Source of the DNA: Aquimonas sp046318115
Lineage (GTDB): Bacteria; Pseudomonadota; Gammaproteobacteria; Xanthomonadales; Xanthomonadaceae
DNA: 64,000 bases
Assembly (NCBI GenBank): GCA_046318115.1
Contig: JBKCVA010000021.1
Location: 1 to 64,000 of the forward strand
Reading direction: 5' to 3'
Position numbers and translations under genes: made by a program. Position 1 is the first letter of the stretch. Each line of letters starts with the position of its first letter. This document shows, in pieces, positions 34,360 to 42,964 of this stretch. The notes beneath the pieces were generated by a model. The model did no database searches, had not been told where the DNA came from, and was given only the letters and a program-made list of their open reading frames with translations.

Positions 34360-35141
34360 AGCGGCCTCAGGCTGGCTTCGCCGCTGTGCCAGACGCGCTC
34401 GCCATCGGCATGCTCGATGCGCAGTCCGCCATCTTCGGCGAGCCCCAGTGCGGTGCCAGGCCAGCGCCGCTCGCCCGAGACCATTTGTACCGCCCGTCCG
34501 CGCAACACGTCGAGACGCTCCCAGTCAGGCAGCAGGTCGGCCAAGCCCCGCGCCTGCATCTGCCGCAGGCGGGTGCGCAGAGCCCGCACCAGGACCGCCA
34601 CCAGTTCCGCCCGATCGGGCTTCAGCCCCAGCGTGGCGAGGTCGATCCACTCGACATCGGCCTCGAAGTCGCGCGGAAGGTCGAGGTTGAGCCCCAGGCC
34701 GACCACAAGAAAGACGCCTTCGCCGCGCCCGCCGACCTCGATCAGCAAGCCACCCAGCTTGCGCTCGCGTGCCCACAGATCGTTCGGCCACTTGAGGCCC
34801 ACTTCGACGGCGCCGAGCCCTCGCAGTCCTTCCGCAACGGCCAGACCAGCGATCAGGCTGGCGCCGGCCGCGGTCGCGATGCCGCCCGGCCAGGGCAGCG
34901 CCATCGAAAGGCACAGGCTGCCACCGGGGCGCGACTGCCAGCGCCGACCGAGACGCCCGCGACCCGCCGTCTGCCGCTCGGCCACGCGAACCGTGCCCTC
35001 GGGCGGTGGCGTGCCTGCAGCCAGCAGGTCGGAATTGGTCGACCCGGTTGCGGCAACCCATTCGAGCAGCGGCGGTTCCGGGTCAGCCCCCACCAGCGCA
35101 CGCAACGTGCGCTCGGCCAGCACGACAGTCGAATCGGTCAC
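34356..35141 (-). CDS. birA: Biotin--[acetyl-CoA-carboxylase] ligase
   Basis: Attaches biotin to AccB. The 261-residue product has the ligase core: ATGSTNSDLL near residue 30, the biotinyl-adenylate loop GRGRLGRRW, LSMALPWP, and VGLKWPNDLWARERKLGGLL. It lacks the N-terminal helix-turn-helix of E. coli BirA, so it cannot act as the biotin-operon repressor. Start is GTG 35141 with GAGG upstream. First gene of birA-coaX(-SPOR). Confidence 0.93.
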   Translation of the reverse strand: MTDSTVVLAERTLRALVGADPEPPLLEWVAATGSTNSDLLAAGTPPPEGTVRVAERQTAGRGRLGRRWQSRPGGSLCLSMALPWPGGIATAAGASLIAGLAVAEGLRGLGAVEVGLKWPNDLWARERKLGGLLIEVGGRGEGVFLVVGLGLNLDLPRDFEADVEWIDLATLGLKPDRAELVAVLVRALRTRLRQMQARGLADLLPDWERLDVLRGRAVQMVSGERRWPGTALGLAEDGGLRIEHADGERVWHSGEASLRPL

Positions 35142-35152
35142 CTGTGCAGGCC

Positions 35153-35776
35153 TCAACCTGCCCGGCGGTGGAACAGGCGCGCCCGCTCGAAGCGATGCTC
35201 GGTGCCGCTCAGCAGCCTCTGCACGTTGCTGCGGTGGGTGAACAGCATGAAGCCGGCAGCGGCCAGAGCGAAGGCGAGCTGGCCCGGCGCAATCCAGAGC
35301 GCCAGCGGGACCAGCGCGGCGGCAGCGAGGATGGTCGAAAGCCCGACATACCCCGTGAGCACGAGGCACAACACCCACACTGCGAACACCGGGCCGACGC
35401 TGAGCGGCCAGACCACGCAGAGCCCGCCCACCAGGGTGCCCGCGCCCTTGCCGCCGCGGAAGCCGAAGAACAGCGGCCAGGTGTGGCCGACGGCCGCCGC
35501 CAGCGTGCAGGCGCCAGCCAAGGCCGTGACCGTAAAGGGCACTTCGGACGTCCACAGCCAAAACCCCAGGGCCGCGGCAAGCGCGCCCTTGCCGATATCG
35601 ATCAGCACCACCGCCAGGGCAAAGCGCCAGCCGCGCGTCCGGAACGCGTTGGTGCCGCCAGCGTTGCCGCTTCCGCTCTGGCGGATATCGACTCCGATCG
35701 CACGACCGATCAGCAGGCTGCCGGAAAGCGAACCCAGGAGGTAGGACAGCAGGAGAGCGATCAGAGTCTGCAGCAT
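35153..35776 (-). CDS. plsY: PlsY, acyl-phosphate glycerol-3-phosphate acyltransferase
   Basis: PlsY transfers an acyl chain from acyl-phosphate to glycerol-3-phosphate, the first acylation of phospholipid synthesis. The 207-residue membrane protein has the family motifs GSGNAGGTNAFRTRG (residues about 35-49) and GFRGGKGAGT near residue 106, and five hydrophobic segments. It ends only 11 bp before the birA start. Upstream, 75 bp away on the same strand, is the FakA-FakB fusion, whose expected product is the acyl-phosphate that PlsY uses. Confidence 0.95.
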   Translation of the reverse strand: MLQTLIALLLSYLLGSLSGSLLIGRAIGVDIRQSGSGNAGGTNAFRTRGWRFALAVVLIDIGKGALAAALGFWLWTSEVPFTVTALAGACTLAAAVGHTWPLFFGFRGGKGAGTLVGGLCVVWPLSVGPVFAVWVLCLVLTGYVGLSTILAAAALVPLALWIAPGQLAFALAAAGFMLFTHRSNVQRLLSGTEHRFERARLFHRRAG

Positions 35777-35851
35777 GGTCCTAGTGTGTGGGTTCGGGTA
35801 GGCGCCAAGGAAGCACCGGGCCGCGCGCGGCGGCCCCGGGCATGAGGCACA

Positions 35852-37687
35852 TCAGGCCTGCGGGAACGGGCCAAGGTCCAACAGACCGACGACCAGAGCG
35901 CCCGTCCCCGCATGCGCGCCCACCGCGGGCCCCACCTCGACCACGCCGAGACAGTCGACCTGCAGTGACTCGCAAAGACGCTGCGCCAAGCGCTGCGCAT
36001 CGCCCTCGCAGTCGACATGGCCGACCAGAAGCCGCCAGCGACGCTTGGGATCCAGACGTTTCAGCAGATGCCGCGCAAAACGCTCCGGCGCGGCCTTGGG
36101 GCCTCCGGCGAGAGCACCCGCCACGGCGAGTCGCCCACTGGGCTTGGCGCGGGCCACTGGCGTCAGGCCAAGCGCCGCCACCAGCCATCCGGCCCACGCC
36201 GGAAGTCGCCCCCCTCGCACGGCAAATCTAACGTCGCGAGTGATCGCCCAAGTCTGCACCCGCGGGCGAAGGGCTTCGACTTCGGCCGCGACCTCGGCCG
36301 CAGTCAGCCCACGCGCGGCAGCTTCGGCGCCAGCAATCGCCAGCAGCGCCTGGCCGCAGCTCGCATGGCCGGAGTCGACCACTCGGATGCGTTCTGCGGC
36401 GACGCGCGCCGCTGCCGTCTCACCCGCCTGCAGCGTTCCCGACAGCGCCCTTGCGATGCCCACGTAAACGAGCTCGCGATGGTGCGACAGGCGTGTTTCG
36501 AACTGCCGGCGGAAGTCGCCCGGCGGCGGCTGCGAAGTCTTGGGCGCCACCGCGCTACTCTTCAGCCGGCGATGGAACTCGGCGGCACTCATCGATACCT
36601 TGTCGAGGAATTCCTCATCGCCAAAGGACACCCGCACCGGCACGGCCGACAGCCCGAGGCGCTGCGCGAGCTCCGCGGGATAGTCGGCGCCCGAATCGGT
36701 CACCACGCCCACGGCTTGCGCGAGGCTGGCCTCGCGCTGCTGGGCAAGCATGTCCTCGGCCTTGTGCGCACTCACCTTGCCGAAGCGCCCCGCCAGCTCG
36801 AACAGCTGGGCTGGCGCGCCGACGTGGGCATGGATGCGTACGCGCTGGCGGCCACCGGCAATCACTACCGAATCCGCGCCCGCCGCACTCAGGGCGGCGC
36901 GCAAGACGTCGGCATCCAAGGACTCCGCGCTCAGCAGGCACTCGGTGCACCAGCGGTGTGCCGGGTCGACCTGATCGTGCAGATCTGCTCCAACGAAGGG
37001 GATGTCGTCCAGATGCTCGATCCGGGCAGCGGCCCGAAGCCGTCCGGTGCGCAGGTAATCCGCGATGCCTTCCAACAGATCGACGAACCCCTGGGCCCCC
37101 GCATCGACCACCCCGGCCTGGCGCAGCACAGCCAGTTGGCGCGGGGTGTCGGCGAGCGCGGTTCGCGCGGACTCGAGCGCCCGCTCGAAACGCTCCCGCA
37201 GATCGCGTGCGCCATCGGCGCGGGCACGCGCCAGGCCATCGGCGAACGCGCGGATCACGCTGAGGATGGTTCCTTCGCGGGGCTCGGCCAGGGCCTTGCG
37301 CGCGGCATCGGCACCCGCGGCGGCGGCGGCGGCCAGCTCATCGGGAGGCAGCACCTCGGCATCGGCGACGCGCTCGGACACCCCCGACAGAAACTGGGCG
37401 AGGATCGCGCCGGAGTTGCCACGCGCGCCATCCACCGCATCGTCGGCGACCTGACGCAGCAGCGGGCCCAGGGCCGAGCAGCGGCGGCTGAGGCTGCCGC
37501 TGAGCACGCTGTTCAGGGTAAACGCGAGGTTGCTGCCGGTATCGCCGTCCGGCACCGGAAACACGTTGATGCGATCGAGCAGTTCGCGGCGCTCGATCAC
37601 GCGACGCATGCCCGCGATCAAGGCGCGCCGCATCTGCGCGGCGGTGACGGGCGCTTCCAGGGCGCGGGGACTCAAGACGGCAACCAT
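35852..37687 (-). CDS. FakA-like fatty acid kinase fused to DegV/FakB domain
   Basis: A 611-residue cytoplasmic protein with three parts. Residues about 18-195 form a DhaL/DAK2 nucleotide-binding domain (VPDGDTGSN at 45-53, ARGNSGA near 88). Residues about 225-325 match the C-terminal part of FakA (WCTECLLSAESLD, RIHAHV, GKVSAHKAEDM). Residues about 330-610 are a DegV fold (VGVVTDSGADYP, VRVSFGDEEFLDK, VVDSGHASCGQALL). In Gram-positive bacteria FakA phosphorylates a fatty acid held by separate FakB proteins. Here kinase and carrier are one chain, beside plsY. Enzyme activity is inferred. Confidence 0.9.
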   Translation of the reverse strand: MVAVLSPRALEAPVTAAQMRRALIAGMRRVIERRELLDRINVFPVPDGDTGSNLAFTLNSVLSGSLSRRCSALGPLLRQVADDAVDGARGNSGAILAQFLSGVSERVADAEVLPPDELAAAAAAGADAARKALAEPREGTILSVIRAFADGLARARADGARDLRERFERALESARTALADTPRQLAVLRQAGVVDAGAQGFVDLLEGIADYLRTGRLRAAARIEHLDDIPFVGADLHDQVDPAHRWCTECLLSAESLDADVLRAALSAAGADSVVIAGGRQRVRIHAHVGAPAQLFELAGRFGKVSAHKAEDMLAQQREASLAQAVGVVTDSGADYPAELAQRLGLSAVPVRVSFGDEEFLDKVSMSAAEFHRRLKSSAVAPKTSQPPPGDFRRQFETRLSHHRELVYVGIARALSGTLQAGETAAARVAAERIRVVDSGHASCGQALLAIAGAEAAARGLTAAEVAAEVEALRPRVQTWAITRDVRFAVRGGRLPAWAGWLVAALGLTPVARAKPSGRLAVAGALAGGPKAAPERFARHLLKRLDPKRRWRLLVGHVDCEGDAQRLAQRLCESLQVDCLGVVEVGPAVGAHAGTGALVVGLLDLGPFPQA

Positions 37688-37912
37688 CCCACGAGGATGC
37701 CAGAGCGCCCGTTCAGGTCACGCTGCGCTGCGACAGTCGGCGAGAAAGCGCCAAAGCGTTGACATTTCCTCACTTTGTCTGAACGCCCACACGCTACACT
37801 CGGGTGCTGTTCTGCCTGCGCTCCGCACGAGAGTTCTGCGTTCCGGAGGTCGGAACCCGTGCAACGCTCGCGGCGGAAGCCGCCTCGACAGCCCCTGCCC
37901 TAAGGAATGGTC

Positions 37913-38239
37913 ATGTCCCAGATCCGCACGACGTTGAGCGCTCTGCTGCTGTGCTTGTCCGTGGCGGCGCCCGCGGCGGCGGTCGAGGTCCTGCCCATGG
38001 AGGCCGAGCCAGCCGACTGCGGCGCTGAGGCGATCTCCGCGGTCGAATCGGAGGCTGACGCCGCGGGAGACACGGCTGCGCTGATCGAAGATGCCGAACT
38101 GCCCGCAGGCCTGCAGGCGGTCGGCGGCAACGCCGCGCCCGCGCGCGCGCCGGCGCCGGGCGGCGGCGACGCAACAACGGCTCCGCCGGCCAAGCCGAAC
38201 TCGCGCTGGAACGCCTTTTTGCCGGGCATGGTGCGCTGA
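37913..38239 (+). CDS. Small exported protein of unknown function
   Basis: A 108-residue protein. ATG 37913 is preferred over ATG 37907 because AAGGA sits six bases before it. A clear signal peptide (LSALLLCLSVAAPAAAVE) is followed by an acidic Ala/Glu-rich stretch and a low-complexity Ala/Pro/Gly linker (NAAPARAPAPGGG), and the protein ends FLPGMVR. A single Cys remains in the mature part. I recognise no family. A TTGACA hexamer lies at 37759-37764, but no -10 box is found at the right spacing. Confidence 0.6.
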   Translation: MSQIRTTLSALLLCLSVAAPAAAVEVLPMEAEPADCGAEAISAVESEADAAGDTAALIEDAELPAGLQAVGGNAAPARAPAPGGGDATTAPPAKPNSRWNAFLPGMVR

Positions 38240-38275
38240 GCCCGCGCCCGCGGACTCCGTTGTGCTGGCGTCGCC

Positions 38276-39064
38276 GTGATTTCCCGCTGGTGGAGCTCCC
38301 GTAGGCGCTCACCTGTACAGCTTCCTCAGTCCACATTCCAAGCGGTGCGTTCGCGCTGTGACTGGGTCGCGGCCCTCGATAGCGACGCGCAAGAACGACT
38401 CCGTACGCTCGCGGGAGGCTTCCTGCAGCGCAAGGGGATCACGCCGGTGCGGGGTCTTGAACTGACAGAAGATGACCGCGCACTGATCGCCAGCCTGTGT
38501 TGCCTTCCGGTTCTGAATCTTGGCGGGCATTGGCTGGGCGGCTGGCAGGAGGTCGTGATCTACCCGGGCGCGTTCCGCGTGCGCCGCAGCGCTTTGGATG
38601 AGCCGACCGGCGTGCTTCACGAATGGGATGAGGAACTGGCGGGCGAAGCCTGGAGCGAGGGGCCGCTCATCCTGTCGTGGGAAGACGTGCTTCTCGACCT
38701 CGAAGAGCCCGCCGAGGGCTGCAATGTGGTCGCTCATGAGATCGCCCACAAACTTGATCTGCGCGACGGCGTGCTGGATGGCACGCCCCCACTGCCTTCG
38801 GCACGACAACGCGCGTGGGCCAGGGATTTCCAAGCCGCCTTTGACGCGCTGTGCGCGGAGGTGGACGCCGAACGCGAGACACGGATCGACCCCTACGCCG
38901 CGACCGCTCCGGAGGAGTTCTTCGCAGTGGTCAGCGAGTACCACTTCTCGGCGCCGGAAGTGCTGCGCGAAGCCCTGCCGGCCGTGGCCGAACATCTTGC
39001 GGATTTCTATGGCCCTTCGCCGGCCGAGCTGGCATCCGGGACGCTCGCTTTCCAGCCGCGGTGA
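38276..39064 (+). CDS. mtfA: MtfA-type zinc peptidase
   Basis: A 262-residue MtfA/DUF980 metalloprotease. The zinc motif HEIAH is at 154-158 followed by KLD, and the downstream EEFFAVVSEYHF block supplies the third ligand Glu. The LGGWQEVVIYPGAF segment near residue 88 is also conserved. In E. coli MtfA binds the glucose repressor Mlc and has aminopeptidase activity. The start is GTG 38276, 36 bp after the small exported protein. The substrate in this organism is unknown. Confidence 0.92.
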   Translation: MISRWWSSRRRSPVQLPQSTFQAVRSRCDWVAALDSDAQERLRTLAGGFLQRKGITPVRGLELTEDDRALIASLCCLPVLNLGGHWLGGWQEVVIYPGAFRVRRSALDEPTGVLHEWDEELAGEAWSEGPLILSWEDVLLDLEEPAEGCNVVAHEIAHKLDLRDGVLDGTPPLPSARQRAWARDFQAAFDALCAEVDAERETRIDPYAATAPEEFFAVVSEYHFSAPEVLREALPAVAEHLADFYGPSPAELASGTLAFQPR

Positions 39065-39296
39065 ATTCAAGCGCCGACGCTTGCGCGCGTGAAGAATCAT
39101 TGAGGCCGTAGCGAAGGCGTCTCCAGGCGTTTGCGGCAAACCGCGCTACGTGAATTCAAGGGCGCTTGGCGAGCTCGTCACCGTGGAATCCGCTTGATGC
39201 GCTGCCGCCACGGGTGGCCGAAGGCGACAGCAGTAGACGGCGGGTCTTTTCGCAGGCTGCCCGTCACCGAGTGACGCGACTCGCGCACAGCTCTGC

Positions 39297-40679
39297 TCAG
39301 CCCGCCGGCGAGAAGCGCAGCACGAAGCGCGCCCCCCCCAGCTCGTCCGAGCGTTCGACGGAGAGTTCTCCGCGGTACGCGCGCACGATGTCCTGCACGA
39401 TGGACAGGCCAATGCCGTGCCCTTGCACGCGCTCATCTCCGCGCACCCCACGCTGCAGGAGGTGTTCGACCCTCTCTGGAGGGATACCGGGGCCATCGTC
39501 CTCGACCGAGATCAGCAGACCTGCGCGGCGCTGCGGCGCAACCGTAAGGGTCTGCGTGCTCAGCAGCACCCGACGGTTGGCCCACTTGAACGCGTTCTCC
39601 AGCAGGTTCCCGAGAAGCTCCAGCAGATCGCCAAGTTCGCCGTAGAAGCGCGCCGTCGGATCCAGGTCGAACTCGCACAGGACGTTTTTGCGCGCGTAGA
39701 CCTTCTCGAGGCTCTGCACCAGCGACTCGACGTGCGGCTCGATCGCAATTGGAGCAGCGAACACCTGGTGGCCCGTCGTGGCAGCCCGCGCCAGCTGGTA
39801 GGCAACGATGCCATCCATCCGGGCGACCTGTTCGCGGACGTCGTCGCGCAGGCCCGCAATGTCGTCGTCGCGGCCGTCTTCGATGCGCGTGCGCAGCACC
39901 GCGAGGGGAGTCTTCAGGCTGTGCGCGAGATCACCCAGCGTGTTTCGATAGCGCATCAGGTGCTCGCGCTCGCTCTCGATAAGCTCGTTGATGTTGTTGG
40001 TAAGCAGGGCCAGCTCGCGCGGGTAGTCGCCACCGAGGCGTTCGACCTCGCCGCGCTCGACCTCGGCCAGCTCGCCGACGACCGCCCGCAGCGGCTGAAG
40101 GCTCCAGCGCGAGATCAGAATCTGCACGGCCAGCAACAGGCCCGCGGCGGCGCCGAGATAGGCCCAGAGCGTGCGGCGGAACACGGCAACCTGGGCATCC
40201 ACCGCCTCCGCTGTCTCGACGATGACGATCGAGAATTCGACGTCCTCATCGGCCTCACTTGTCCAAGCCACGCCAAGGCCCAGGCGATACACCGGACCTT
40301 CGTCACTGCCCAGCGGCCCCTCGAAACGGACCTCGCCCATGGCGAGCTCCATCGCCGTAGGCACGCTGCGCGAGACCATTGATGGCGACTCCCAGCTGAA
40401 ACTCTCTGAGCGCACTGCCGCGTAAAGGCCCGAGCCCCCGGTAAGGAATCGTGGCTCCGGCGGCACTTCCGGAATGATCAGCTCGCCACCGCGAGCGAGG
40501 TCTGCACCGGCGAGATAGGCATGCGCATAGGTCTGCAGGCGCTCACGCAGATTGGAGACCGCCGCCTCAGTGAAGGCGCGATCCAGCGCGAAGCCGGTGA
40601 GACTCAGGAAAGCGACCAGACCCAACGCGGCAGCGAGCAGCTGGCGCCCCTGCAGGGACAGCGCGCGGCGGGCGCTCAT
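39297..40679 (-). CDS. phoQ: PhoQ-like sensor histidine kinase
   Basis: A 460-residue two-helix sensor kinase. Membrane segments are at about 12-32 and 172-190 with a periplasmic sensor between them. A HAMP-like stretch leads to the H box LAHSLKTPL (H253), N box LLGNLLENAFKWA, and DDGPGIPPE plus GHGIGLSIV. The periplasmic part has an acidic stretch (TSEADEDVEFS), in keeping with divalent cation or cationic peptide sensing in the PhoQ group. It follows phoP after 87 bp that hold a hairpin terminator. Confidence 0.9.
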   Translation of the reverse strand: MSARRALSLQGRQLLAAALGLVAFLSLTGFALDRAFTEAAVSNLRERLQTYAHAYLAGADLARGGELIIPEVPPEPRFLTGGSGLYAAVRSESFSWESPSMVSRSVPTAMELAMGEVRFEGPLGSDEGPVYRLGLGVAWTSEADEDVEFSIVIVETAEAVDAQVAVFRRTLWAYLGAAAGLLLAVQILISRWSLQPLRAVVGELAEVERGEVERLGGDYPRELALLTNNINELIESEREHLMRYRNTLGDLAHSLKTPLAVLRTRIEDGRDDDIAGLRDDVREQVARMDGIVAYQLARAATTGHQVFAAPIAIEPHVESLVQSLEKVYARKNVLCEFDLDPTARFYGELGDLLELLGNLLENAFKWANRRVLLSTQTLTVAPQRRAGLLISVEDDGPGIPPERVEHLLQRGVRGDERVQGHGIGLSIVQDIVRAYRGELSVERSDELGGARFVLRFSPAG

Positions 40680-40715
40680 GCAGCCTTTCTCGCGCTGCGG
40701 GGCACCGCTGCAAAC

Positions 40716-40746
40716 GCGAAACCCGGCGCGGAGCGCCGGGCTTTGC
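40716..40746 (-). terminator. Intrinsic terminator/attenuator between phoP and phoQ
   Basis: Minus-strand stem CCCGGCGC / GCGCCGGG with loop TCC (40722-40740), preceded by AAAG and followed by TTTCGCG. The T run is short, so partial termination that lowers phoQ relative to phoP is the likely effect. No separate phoQ promoter is obvious. Confidence 0.65.
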
Positions 40747-40766
40747 GGGAATCCAGGGACATCGGC

Positions 40767-41447
40767 CTACTCGTCGCGCGGGATTGCGAAGCGATAACCG
40801 CGGCCGCGGACCGTTTCGATGGGCTTCAGCTCGCCGTCGGGGTCGAGTTTCTTGCGCAGACGACCGATGAACACTTCCAGCACATTGGAGTCGCGGTCGA
40901 AGTCCTGCTGGTAAATGTGTTCGGTGAGATCGGCCTTGGAGACCAGCTCACCCGCATGCAGCATCAGGTACTCGAGCACCTTGTACTCGTAGCTGGTCAG
41001 ATCGACGCCCTGACCGCTCACGCTCACGGTCTGCGCGGCGAGGTCCAGCTTGATCGGTCCGCAGTCGAGCGAGGGCTTGCTCCAGCCCGCCGCACGGCGC
41101 AGCAGGGCATTGAGTCGCGCCAGCAGTTCCTCGACATGGAAGGGCTTGACCAGGTAGTCATCCGCGCCCGACTTTAGGCCCTCGACCTTGTCCTGCCAGG
41201 ACGAGCGCGCGGTCAGGATCAGGATCGGAAACTTCTTGCCCTCGGCGCGCAGTGCGCGGACCAGATCCATGCCTGACATCTTGGGCAGACCGAGATCGAT
41301 CACGGCGACATCGAAAGGCACTTCGCGCCCGAGGTACAGGCCCTCTTCGCCGTCCTGGGCAAGGTCCACCGCATAGCCTTCACGCTTCAGGCGGGCGCCG
41401 AGGGTCTCGCGCAGCGGGGCTTCGTCTTCAACCAGCAGGATTCGCAT
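40767..41447 (-). CDS. phoP: PhoP-like OmpR-family response regulator
   Basis: A 226-residue regulator with receiver domain (EDEA acidic pair, phosphoacceptor D51 in VIDLGLP, KPF near 105) and an OmpR winged helix (about 130-222, including LTSYEYKVLEYLMLHAG and the VFIGRLRKKLD recognition helix). It lies between a PepSY-domain gene upstream and the sensor kinase downstream. The three-gene order matches PhoPQ loci of Lysobacterales, which respond to low magnesium or antimicrobial peptides in relatives. Confidence 0.93.
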   Translation of the reverse strand: MRILLVEDEAPLRETLGARLKREGYAVDLAQDGEEGLYLGREVPFDVAVIDLGLPKMSGMDLVRALRAEGKKFPILILTARSSWQDKVEGLKSGADDYLVKPFHVEELLARLNALLRRAAGWSKPSLDCGPIKLDLAAQTVSVSGQGVDLTSYEYKVLEYLMLHAGELVSKADLTEHIYQQDFDRDSNVLEVFIGRLRKKLDPDGELKPIETVRGRGYRFAIPRDE

Positions 41448-41536
41448 CGGATCGACTCCTCATGCAGGGATCTGGAATGTCGCCAGAGGACGCCTTGTGC
41501 GCCGCCAGCGATGCGCCGCAGGTGCGGCCATCGTAC

Positions 41537-41863
41537 TCACTCGTCGCGGAAGGTCCGGGGCAGTTCGCTGCGGCCGCCGCTCCGGCGATCGTCGCGACGA
41601 TCGTCGCGGCGATTGTCCTGCATGACGCGCACGCGCCCTTCGGGCGTCAGCACTTTCATGCGATAGGTGTCGCGGCCACCGCGACGCACCGGCTCGACCC
41701 GAAGCACGCGACCTCCGGTCTCCTGCTCCACCCGCCGCACCGACTCGCGGAGCTCGGACACAGGCACATCGGTCTCGCGCATGCCCTCGTCCGCGGACAC
41801 GCGAGCGCTGCCGCAGGGCAGCAGCAACGCGAACAGCAGCAAGTGCAGGCGGTCGGACTTCAT
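41537..41863 (-). CDS. Exported PepSY-like protein
   Basis: A 108-residue protein with signal peptide (to about residue 24) and a short PepSY-type domain: LRESVRRVEQETGGRVLRVEPV followed by DTYRMKVLTPEGRVRVM (split here for length at the gap). The C terminus is a charged low-complexity tail, NRRDDRRDDRRSGGRS. It is encoded 89 bp upstream of phoP on the same strand. In other bacteria small PepSY proteins beside two-component genes modulate the sensor; that role here is inference. Confidence 0.8.
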   Translation of the reverse strand: MKSDRLHLLLFALLLPCGSARVSADEGMRETDVPVSELRESVRRVEQETGGRVLRVEPVRRGGRDTYRMKVLTPEGRVRVMQDNRRDDRRDDRRSGGRSELPRTFRDE

Positions 41864-42061
41864 GGAGGCGCGATCTTAGACCAGTGCGGCCGTGGGCGGG
41901 AGCGTGGGGGGCAGTCTCACCAGCGGGGGGTGAATCCGTACTGAAGTCGGCCGCCGCCCGCGCCTTGCCCTTCACGGGGCGGCATCGCCGGCGTATCGCG
42001 CACGTTTGAATGCGGGCGCCACGGCCGGGCCCGCGCTGCGCGCATCCTTCGATCAGAGCAC

Positions 42062-42964
42062 TCAGAAGATTTCGGCGACGCAGCAGCGCAGGCTGCCGCC
42101 TGCCTTTTCAATCTCGTCGAGTTCGATACTGCGCAGCGCGAAGCCCGCATGCTCCAGCTGCAGGCGCTGGTCCGGCCGCAGGCTGTCGGCAGCGCGCGCG
42201 CTCATCCATACAGAGTCTTCAGCGAGACTGATGCAATTGGCGGCGAATGCATTCTTCTGCGCGGGCTCGAGCCACAGCACCTGCGGCGCATACACCGCGG
42301 CAACCGCTTCCGCCGCGGCGGGATCGGCAAAGCCTTCCGCACAGATCAGCGCCATGCGCCCAGCCAGCACCGACAGCACGACGTTGGTGTGGTACTCGCC
42401 CGCGGCCAGATCCGCTCGCAGCAGCGCGCGCAGGTCGAACGCTTCGACCATCGCCTGTGCTGCCGCGCGCGTGCAGCGCTCGCCCAGGCCGGCGTAGCCG
42501 ATGCCGCGGGCGCGGTCGATCACCAATGAACCGGTCAGCTCACCGACCTCGCCATCGCGCAAGTCAAGCTCGGCGTAGCCGAGGAGGCCGGTAAAGAAGC
42601 CACGGATGTCCGGCCGCTCGGCCTCGCGTTGGCGAACTGGATGGCGCATCCGGCCCAGGATCAGGCGCCCAGGCGCTGTGGCGAACACATTGTTTGGAAA
42701 CATGCCGTCCGGCGCATCCGGATCGCCAGCGAAGCAGAGCACCGGCAACTCGCTGGCCAGAGCCCGCTGCAGGGCCTGATGCTGGGCGCGCGCGCGGTCG
42801 CTGCTGAAGACCTGCTTGAGGTCCATGTAGGCATTGTCGCTGGCCGACTGCGCAGCGAGCTCGACGCCTGCGGGCGAGACCAGGAAGGCCGCCCGCGCGC
42901 AAGCCGGCCGATCCGCGGCAAGCGCCCGCGCAGCCATGACATCGAAGCCCTCGAACGCACTCAT
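42062..42964 (-). CDS. CtlX-like amidinotransferase-fold hydrolase
   Basis: A 300-residue protein of the arginine deiminase/dimethylargininase superfamily. It has the N-terminal segment SASDNAYMD, the D/N-rich FPNNVFATAPG block with substrate-guanidino acids, the catalytic His in GEYHTNVVLSV and the C-terminal nucleophile Cys in GSLRCCVAEIF. This layout matches the citrulline-utilisation hydrolase CtlX group. Start ATG 42964 overlaps the dusA stop by 4 bp. Substrate is probably citrulline or a related guanidino/ureido compound. Confidence 0.85.
   Translation of the reverse strand: MSAFEGFDVMAARALAADRPACARAAFLVSPAGVELAAQSASDNAYMDLKQVFSSDRARAQHQALQRALASELPVLCFAGDPDAPDGMFPNNVFATAPGRLILGRMRHPVRQREAERPDIRGFFTGLLGYAELDLRDGEVGELTGSLVIDRARGIGYAGLGERCTRAAAQAMVEAFDLRALLRADLAAGEYHTNVVLSVLAGRMALICAEGFADPAAAEAVAAVYAPQVLWLEPAQKNAFAANCISLAEDSVWMSARAADSLRPDQRLQLEHAGFALRSIELDEIEKAGGSLRCCVAEIF

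Noticed and set aside
37759..37764. TTGACA upstream of the small exported protein as a full promoter
   Set aside because: No -10 hexamer at 16-18 bp; the TACACT at 37795-37800 is about 30 bp away.
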